64,000 nucleotides of DNA, from contig CM028919.1 in NCBI GenBank assembly GCA_016801845.1, forward strand, positions 1,470,001 to 1,534,000, written 5' to 3'. The stretch is from Polydactylus sextarius (taxonomy: Eukaryota; Chordata; Actinopteri; Polynemidae). Positions 57,425 through 64,000 of this stretch are shown here, piece after piece. The number at the start of each line of letters is the position of its first letter. Within the stretch, counting starts at the first letter, position 1. Below the pieces are notes generated by a model that worked only from the letters and a program-made list of their open reading frames with translations, was not told where the DNA came from and did no database searches. A program made the translations under genes and the position numbers.

Positions 57425-58585
57425 AAATTTCAGGACTACGCTTGCACTACTATTAGAGACCCTCTGCCTTTGTAAATTGTGAATCATATGTTGTGTTTTG
57501 CTTGCACTTGATATTGTTTGTTTGACAAATTCCTGTCAACTGTATTGTTGGCTGTAATAAACTTGAACTTGATGCTGTTGGTAATAGTTATACATGTTAT
57601 CAGCACCACTGTAGCATCGGGTGGTAGAAAATAAAAGACAAAATAATTATCATCATGTCTCAGTGTATGCCAACAATGACCTGGTGCTGCATCATCGAAG
57701 CACATGTTTGACACATGTTAAATGAGTGAAACAAACAGCTCATGTAACTGACAACATCAACAACAGTGGCTCTATAAAATATTTCACAGCCAAACATAGA
57801 CATTTATAGACATTAGCTTGTATAGAAAAGTTACAACTATGATTTATTCTAAGATTTATTCTTTCATTCAGCAGTTTTCTAATATGTATATATATGTAAA
57901 GGTGTATACTCCAGGCTCACCTCACAGTTAACTATCAACACAATGATAACACGTCTAATTCAATAGTGTTTATCCCCTCAGCCAGCAGTAAAGGGTGAGG
58001 GACAGAGAGGACAGAGGTGTCACCACATCTGTCTGACCCTGTGACAGTAAAAAATCAAACCAATCAGGGTGAGGAGGTATCATAACATCATGATTACACC
58101 ATCAGATATTTGTAGAAAAGCAGCTCCACTTTACCTACACCCCGTTCAACAAAACCTAAACACCCTAACACCCCCAGCAGTGTTTCTGAAAAGAGACACA
58201 GACAGCTGTGATGTTGTACTGATGCCTTGTTCTTGTCATGTGGGAGATACTGTACATACACACATCACTGCATCAGATTATATTGTTTTCTTTTGTGTGT
58301 AGTGTTTTTAGCCTGCCATTATATCAGCTTCTGTTGAAAACAAGGCCTCTCTCTGCAGCTGAGCTAAAAGCTGAGACTTTACAGTATGTTACAAATATTC
58401 AAATGGACTATGAGACCTGAGCATACTTCCTCATATTTAAAAATAACTGAACACACCTCTGTGTACACCCCTCTGTGGTTTGAGACAAGGAAGGTGGGAA
58501 ATCAATGTCTGTGCAGAGGAGGGGGGAGTCAGGTCATCAAAAGGATCCCCATTCATCCATGCACATGTAGTCATGCACTTGTGAG
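57425..58585. other. Spacer, no gene
   Basis: 57450-57575 ends in GCTGTAATAAACTTGAACTT, reminiscent of LINE 3' tails but with no readable body. The rest is unremarkable. Confidence 0.45.
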
Positions 58586-58589
58586 CATC

Positions 58590-58697
58590 AGACACACACA
58601 CACACACACACACACACAGCCCTGCCTCCCCACCTCTGTTATCTATTTCCCATGTATATGCAGCAGACAGGCGGTGCGAGCTATGGGGATATGTGGG

Positions 58698-58730
<33 letters not shown>
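58590..58730. repeat. Inverted (CA)n / (TG)n microsatellite pair
   Basis: (CA)14 at 58590-58618 and (TG)15 at 58701-58730 are complementary and 82 bases apart; they could form a long stem. Open frames crossing them are artefacts. Confidence 0.95.
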
Positions 58731-58733
<3 letters not shown>

Positions 58734-58734
58734 A

Positions 58735-58920
58735 TGCAGGAATATGAAACCTAACAATGAGCTGGCTGGACGGCCAGGCCCTGGGGACGGCAGGCTGGCC
58801 TGGAGGAGCAGCCTGCACCACAACATCTACATCAATAGAATGGGGCAGCTCATTAAAAATCCCTCTGATATAGATTGATGTGTCTGCACTGTGCTTCAGC
58901 TGACTGAGGTGCATGCTGGG
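58735..58920. promoter_or_regulatory. Candidate conserved non-coding element
   Basis: 58735-58810 is GC-rich (GGACGGCCAGGCCCTGGGG). 58815-58915 contains CATCTACATCAATAGAATGG, GCAGCTCATTAAAAATCCC, GATATAGATTGATGTGTC and CTTCAGCTGACTGAGGTGC. TCAATAG/TTGATG (PBX/HOX-like) and E-box cores are combined. Confidence 0.42.
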
Positions 58921-58924
58921 TAAC

Positions 58925-59950
58925 CGTGACAATGCTGGGGTCAAATCTGGCGAGGGACCTCACAGACTCAGTGGCCTCTTCCTGGTTCTGTCCAATCAGA
59001 TGAGCACAATCCTTCATGAGTATTATGGCTGATATTCTGTAATAGTGTGTGAGTGTAGACTGGAGTACAGACTGATTCTGTCTAAATCTGTATTATCATA
59101 TTCATATTCATTGTTCCCACAGCAAGTTGACCTTGTATCTAACACCAGCACCACCACTTGAACAAAAAAAAATGGTCTGTGATGATAAAAACTCTGAGAA
59201 ATCAACAATTTTAATACGAAAGTATGTGTTTTATAAAAATTGCAACATTTTCTCATACAAGCCTTTTAGTATCTTATGCAACATTTCAGCGTGACCCAGC
59301 ATTGTTCAGCTATTTTAACAAACTGTTTGCACAGTCTGTTCATTTTCATGTATTTATTTTTGCCACCGTTGATGTAGTGATGGTCCAGATATGAGCTGTT
59401 GACCATGTGTGTTGGTGTTACAGAAGTGATTCTTTCAGAGCTTCTTTGTAAAATCTGCTTTATATACAGTCAGGCCAAGAACCCAATTGTTTCCTCAATA
59501 TGAAATTGCATCATTTGCCACTGTAATTTCATTTTCATTAATGTCAGTGTGATAAATACTGCAGCATCTAGTCTTTAGTTTTAGAGTAAGGTTTTAGATC
59601 CATATAGCCTAAAGGTCTATGTCTTTATGCGATAGAGGCAGGTTTTACTCTACTGTCCTGTTCATGAAGAACAAAGAGTATTTCTACGTTTCATGCAGTT
59701 TGAGTTTGACTTGAAGGGATAGCAGCCACACTTTTCCAGTCCTCCTGAAAACATTGTGTGTGGTTCTCTACCTGAAATAATAATAGCCCTTTAAATGTTC
59801 TACTCTTGTGTGTTCTGAGTCTATCATAACGTGCACACAGCTACAAGATGTCAGCTTTGAACAAGCAGCGGTAACAGATTAAACAATAGTCGCTGTGTGC
59901 TGCCTTTTTACAGTCCACACGTTTTAGCATCGTGTCATGTACAGACGACC
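58925..59950. other. Spacer, no gene
   Basis: AT-rich; no recognised element. Confidence 0.55.
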
Positions 59951-59954
59951 TGAG

Positions 59955-60210
59955 CTGAAATACTCTCTCACACAAATGCAGCGTTTGAGAAACAAACCCT
60001 GGCATTTGAGCATAGAGGTCTATAAATGATAGAGATTTGCAAATGGATGCTGTTCACTGCTCTCGGTCACCGTACATCCTCAGGCCTGCTGTTGAATTAT
60101 GAAGCGCAATGCTTCGCCTTTGAAAATATATATCAATCAAACATTCATGGGTGAGGACGTCTCCAGACAATGGCACTATGAAACCAACCACACAATACAC
60201 TGTGCATGTG
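59955..60210. promoter_or_regulatory. Candidate conserved non-coding element
   Basis: Contains GCAGCGTTTGAGAAACAAAC, GTCTATAAATGATAGAG, GATTTGCAAATGGATGC (palindromic ATTTGCAAAT, POU octamer-like), GTTGAATTATGAAGCGCAAT, TATATATCAATCAAAC and GGACGTCTCCAGAC. The POU-type palindrome is at 60033-60042. Confidence 0.42.
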
Positions 60211-60211
60211 T

Positions 60212-60555
60212 GTGAGTAAGGAAACACACTGGTTTGCCAATTAGAGCAGAAGCTGACCATCCTGTAAATATTTAAATTGGCATCACATATCATATACATG
60301 AAGCAGACGAGCACGGCAGTGTAGTCTGCAGAGGTTGTGAAATTTATCCTTAATCTCTATTCTGATTCTTAAAATGTCTACTTAGCAGATCTACACCTTC
60401 AACAGGATCAGCTGACAGGCTGAGTTTGAGACATATTATGCCTGGCAGCCAGTCAAAAGATTACAACCTGAACAAAGATGGAGACATCGTAAGAGGTCGA
60501 CAATCTCTTGATCATTTCATACCAAGAACTAGAGGACACTTTTTATAAGAAGATA
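60212..60555. other. Spacer, no gene
   Basis: Nothing recognised. Confidence 0.55.
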
Positions 60556-60560
60556 TTCAG

Positions 60561-60880
60561 GGCATGAAGGTGAAGAATGACAGTCCCTGTGGTTCCAGGG
60601 AGCACCTGTCCCCTCCAGCTGTACCCACAATGCCTTTAATCGCATGGTCCTCCTGCCTCCAGAAGGACAGAAACTGTCCCCCGGTGACAGGCCGGAGTGG
60701 GCCCGAGCAGAGTGTCCTCAAGCTACAACACTGCACTTTAAACCAGATCTCACTGTGGAGCCAGCCTTTTTTGATTCCTGTCTTTGACACTGACTTCTTT
60801 AACACATGTGAAAATAGTGTCTCTTTGACGACAGGATATGGGTTCTTAGTCACTAAAAAGGTATTATATCCATCCGCGGT
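60561..60880 (+). other. GC-rich open segment, exon-like or conserved element
   Basis: Follows an AG (GATATTCAG|GGCATG). From the ATG at 60564 a 149-codon frame runs on, long for this window, while the minus strand is also open for 108 codons (60557-60883). 60580-60735 is GC-rich with CCCACAATGCCTTTAATCGC and CCCCCGGTGACAGGCCGG. The peptide (KVKNDSPCGSREHLSPP at its start) matches nothing I know. Openness on both strands suggests low stop density from GC content, not coding. Confidence 0.25.
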
Positions 60881-60884
60881 CACT

Positions 60885-63200
60885 AGGTTGCATCACATTA
60901 GAGGAGATTTAGCTGATGTGTGTAACATGATGAGAGTAGAGGTAAAGTGGGGATGTGCTTCTACATGTGACAGAATTTTTGTGTGTGTGTGGTTAGTTAG
61001 CCTAGAGGCTTGATGAGTATCAGTGCTGCTGTTTGCTAACGTCCTCTTTGTGGTATTAGCAGGTGAGAAAATGGTTTCCTGTGTGTGTGCTTGTGTGTGA
61101 CAAAGAGGGGGGGAGGGTTCACTGCTGAACAGGGTTTACATTGCTGAGTGGGTGGTTACTAAGTGGGCCCCAAGGTGCGAAAGCAAATCTGATGATTGAG
61201 ATGAAAACGAGCCGATGACGATGTTTCCGAAATGTCAGTTAAGATGAAAACCAGTGTGAAAGAGTGAAGAGTCGGTTAAAGAAGAGCAGCCAGGAGTAAA
61301 AAAATGTGTCAAGTTTGCTCTGAAGTGGTTCACACCAGAAATATTACAGTGAAAGAGTATATAGAGCATCATTAGTCAATGACCTGTTTAGGGTCACAGG
61401 CTGATAACACAGTATGTCTGCAGTAAAATGTGTTTAAATGTGTTTGGAGTCATGTCTTGACATCCTCTGGCCTCAGGTGGACCATGACTGTGGGAATCAG
61501 CAGTTCTGCTCAAGTTCAGAGCATACAGGACCTATTTATCTCAACCAAGACTTTCATAGAACTATTGAGACAGACAGGCTGGCGTGGTGGCTGCACAAAC
61601 TGTAGTTTTATTCACTATTCACCTGACAATCAGTTGTATTGTTTATTTTTATTACTGATCATTGGGTTCAAAGGAGTAATCATTACTTACCTGACTTTTG
61701 TGTCACTGCAAACCTTTCAGCAGTGACAAGGAATGTCTGACTGTGGTTGTAACATAATGACAGCATGTTCAGTAGAGTTGGAGTTTTTGAAAAGATGAAG
61801 AAAAGTTTTTTTTTTTGTACCTTAGAAATATTGTAACTTCTGCACTAAATCAAGTGTTGCAGTAGTGAACGATTTTGGCCTACCATCCTTTAACATTGTT
61901 TCATGCTTCCTAAGTGGCCTAATGGGTAAAGTGAATACCACAGACACCAGAACTTTCTTATTCCTTGTCTCTCTACTGCCAACTATGAGAATACTGTTTG
62001 GCCAAGCTGAGTTGACTTGGGGAATCAAACATATTATAATTCTTGGATATATTAGAGATATTCAGAGAAGGTTAGTTTGTACTTCTTGCCACATTGTCAT
62101 AACAGTTAATGTGTGTTTCCATGGACCCAAAGAAAAAAGTCTTGATTATATTTCAAGTCGATCCCTCTTGCAAACCCTCCTTTAATAGGACCATCAATTC
62201 AAAACTCATATTGTACATATTAGATATAGTCTGATTTCAATGGTGTACACCATGAACCCCGTCCTGTCCTCCTGAGTTCATGTAGAAGTGTCATTCAGTC
62301 AAACGTTAAAGCCCTGACAGCCCGTCGTGCTGCACCCTGTGAATGGATGAACAGATGCAATAAAGTCTGAGTGAAACAGGACCATACTGTGGCTGCGTTC
62401 ACTTTTTCCAGTCTATACTTCACATCACTACTCACACCAAATTGTAATTTAAGTGCAGGTGACATGGTCTGGCTTTGAACACAATCAGACCACATTTCAA
62501 AGTCCAGAGGAACGTGAATGTGATCTTTGGAAAATTCTTACTAACTAGAAAACACTTTATCTTCTCTGGTAACCTAGGAACTAAACAACACAAACAAGGC
62601 CATGACAGATTTTTGGACAACTCTTGATTTAGTAAAATGTTATCCCACTCAATTATATTTAATCTGTCGCCTCGTCATCAGGCTGATGAAGGTGGTAATG
62701 AAAACATTTAACATGTCCTTTATATTGCTTTATACTGTGACATTTCCTTGTCTGAAATAACCACCATGGGATGCAAACTGTTTCAGGTTGCTGTAATATA
62801 TGGTATAAAAGTTTCACAGTAGCCAACAGGATTATGTAAACAACTAAATGAAATCCTTTTCTGTGTAGAGTGCTACGGACTGCCTTTCACATTAGCTGCT
62901 CTCGAATGCCATTCACACCTGCTGTATGTGACGCATTCTGTATGCTGCCTTTTGTTGCACGCCCTTGCCCTTGAGTGTGAATAGCCGTTTGCTTGATTAC
63001 TCCAGAAGTCATCCATTCAAAGGTCTTAGCTTTTGTCTTTTTGTTTTTACTGGAAACTTTGTTGCATCCTGCATGTTTGCTGTAGTTCATTACCACCACG
63101 AAACATAGGAAAAAAAAGAGAAACTCATCAAAGAACATTCTTTCCTACATTCTGTTCAGCCAAGGTTTCAGGGATGAGTGAGTGGTGAGAGAGGAGGGAA
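60885..63200. other. Spacer, no gene
   Basis: AT-rich. Frames at 61430-61726 and 61865-62185 have no domain or splice context. 62668-62705 (TCATCAGGCTGATGAAGGTG) contains a short palindromic CATCAGGCTGATG. Confidence 0.45.
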
Positions 63201-63429
63201 CAAAGAAAAGAGAAGAAAGTATAAATAATCAAGTCAAGTCAAATTTTACAAATGTATCCCAATATCACCCACCCCGAGGCATTGACAACCGCAAAGGAAG
63301 AGATGGGTGCCAGTACGGCCGATGGTCCAACACCAAGAGCATAAGTGAGATGAAAGTACAAGACAGAAACGGAGATGGAGACAGAGACGGAGGAAAAGAC
63401 TGTGCAGACTGTTGACTTGTCTTTAACTC

Positions 63430-63965
63430 CAAGGACAGACACAAGACCATTAGGTTTGAGGAGATCAGACAGCTGTGATGAGTAACATCTGTTTAGGATT
63501 TTGTGAGTCATCGACAGCATCTTAAAGTCTGATGTGATATGAAAGTGAAATAGTTCTAATGTGGTCAAACGTTCTGCAAAACTTTGAACCAGTGAACCGA
63601 ACTTATAGTACGGACAGAGGCATGAAAACTAACCCTCACAATCTAATCTAATCTAATCTGGACAGAATTTTATGATACACAGGTGAGAACTGGTGATCTG
63701 GAGAGAGTATAGGATTAAATTGTAGACGTAGCCATTGTCGGTGGCTGTGGACGACCAGAACAAATGTTACTGTTCATAATGTCAGGCCAGTGACCTCCAC
63801 CTTAACCTTTTTCACATCACACTTTTTTAAAACAGCCCTGAGAAGGATCGTAAGTTTTTACAGGAAGAGGTAGCTGAGTGTCATCAGTGTAACAGTGTAA
63901 TAAATTCAGTGACTGAGTAAGATTTGGCCAAGATGTGAACAAAGCAGGTCCAACCGCATGTGAAT
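63430..63965 (-). mobile_element. LINE remnant with YTDD reverse-transcriptase motif
   Basis: On the minus strand an open stretch 63820-63960 reads GPALFT... and then NLLHCYTDDTQLPLPVK (motif at about 63861-63911), an L2/CR1-like reverse-transcriptase active site with Thr replacing Ala in YADD. Farther along, 63450-63533 reads SDFKMLSMTHKILNRCYSSQ then LSDLLKP, resembling the ORF2 C-terminal segment (xDFKILxLVYKALxG...ISDLL). The spacing between the two is about half that of an intact element, so there is an internal deletion or rearrangement. The plus strand at 63225-63290 also has CAAGTCAAATTTTAC and CCCAATATCACCC, reminiscent of another teleost repeat tail. Confidence 0.58.
63639..63659. 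repeat. (AATCT)4 pentanucleotide repeat
   Basis: Four perfect AATCT units inside the LINE remnant region. Confidence 0.92.
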
Positions 63966-64000
63966 AGGAACGTGATTGGAGCTTTGTCTTACCGTGTTAC
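63966..64000. other. Window edge, unread
   Basis: Too short to interpret; the LINE remnant probably continues beyond the window. Confidence 0.4.

Noticed and set aside
58386..58754. 122-codon frame containing poly(HT) and poly(CV)
   Set aside because: Created by the CA/TG microsatellites.

Overview
The window looks like a non-coding, accessory stretch of a ray-finned fish (teleost) genome. The reasons are the very high density of (CA)n/(TG)n microsatellites, moderate AT-richness, the absence of any long open frame, and decayed interspersed repeats whose layouts I recognise from teleost genomes: a tRNA-derived SINE, YADD-type LINEs, a LINE with a known C-terminal end, a Ty3/gypsy element and short inverted-repeat transposons. 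The family assignments come from memory of teleost consensus sequences and from motifs visible here; no search was run. A percomorph fish is my inference.

No complete gene is visible. The only exon-like pieces are a 117-base segment at the extreme left (11-127) with acceptor and donor and two open frames, a 200-base segment at 38141-38340 with acceptor and donor, and a GC-rich open segment near 60561-60880. None encodes a protein I recognise. The long open frames elsewhere are shadows of microsatellites, of low-complexity DNA or of dead transposons.

The dominant structure is a series of candidate conserved non-coding elements: islands of about 100-600 bp, locally richer in G+C and CpG than their flanks, with clustered homeodomain-type (TAATTA, TGATTTAT), PBX/MEIS-like and forkhead-like cores, separated by AT-rich filler and microsatellites. 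The strongest are at 10215-10345, 23580-23860, 24285-24440, 26265-27350, 29600-30110, 32690-33180, 38140-39160, 43715-43870, 45425-45810, 52280-52560, 53400-53720, 56080-56660, 58735-58920 and 59955-60210. This layout is typical of the regulatory domain, introns or flanking desert of a developmental transcription-factor gene, but the target gene cannot be named from the window.

Mobile elements by position: SINE-like repeat 8085-8358 (+); inverted-repeat element 19002-19447; LINE remnant with a YADD motif 20090-20600 (-); CpG-rich inverted-repeat element 21285-21862; LINE ORF2 pieces at 29375-29545, 35965-36345 and 50785-51015 (all -); Ty3/gypsy remnant 40405-41254 (-); tRNA-derived SINE 44700-44995 (-); LINE/SINE 3' tail 49435-49490 (+); LINE remnant 63430-63965 (-). 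All are broken by stops, indels or internal deletions. I saw no RNA gene, CRISPR array or bacterial-type system. The 'conserved element' calls are predictions from composition and motif density and need cross-species alignment.
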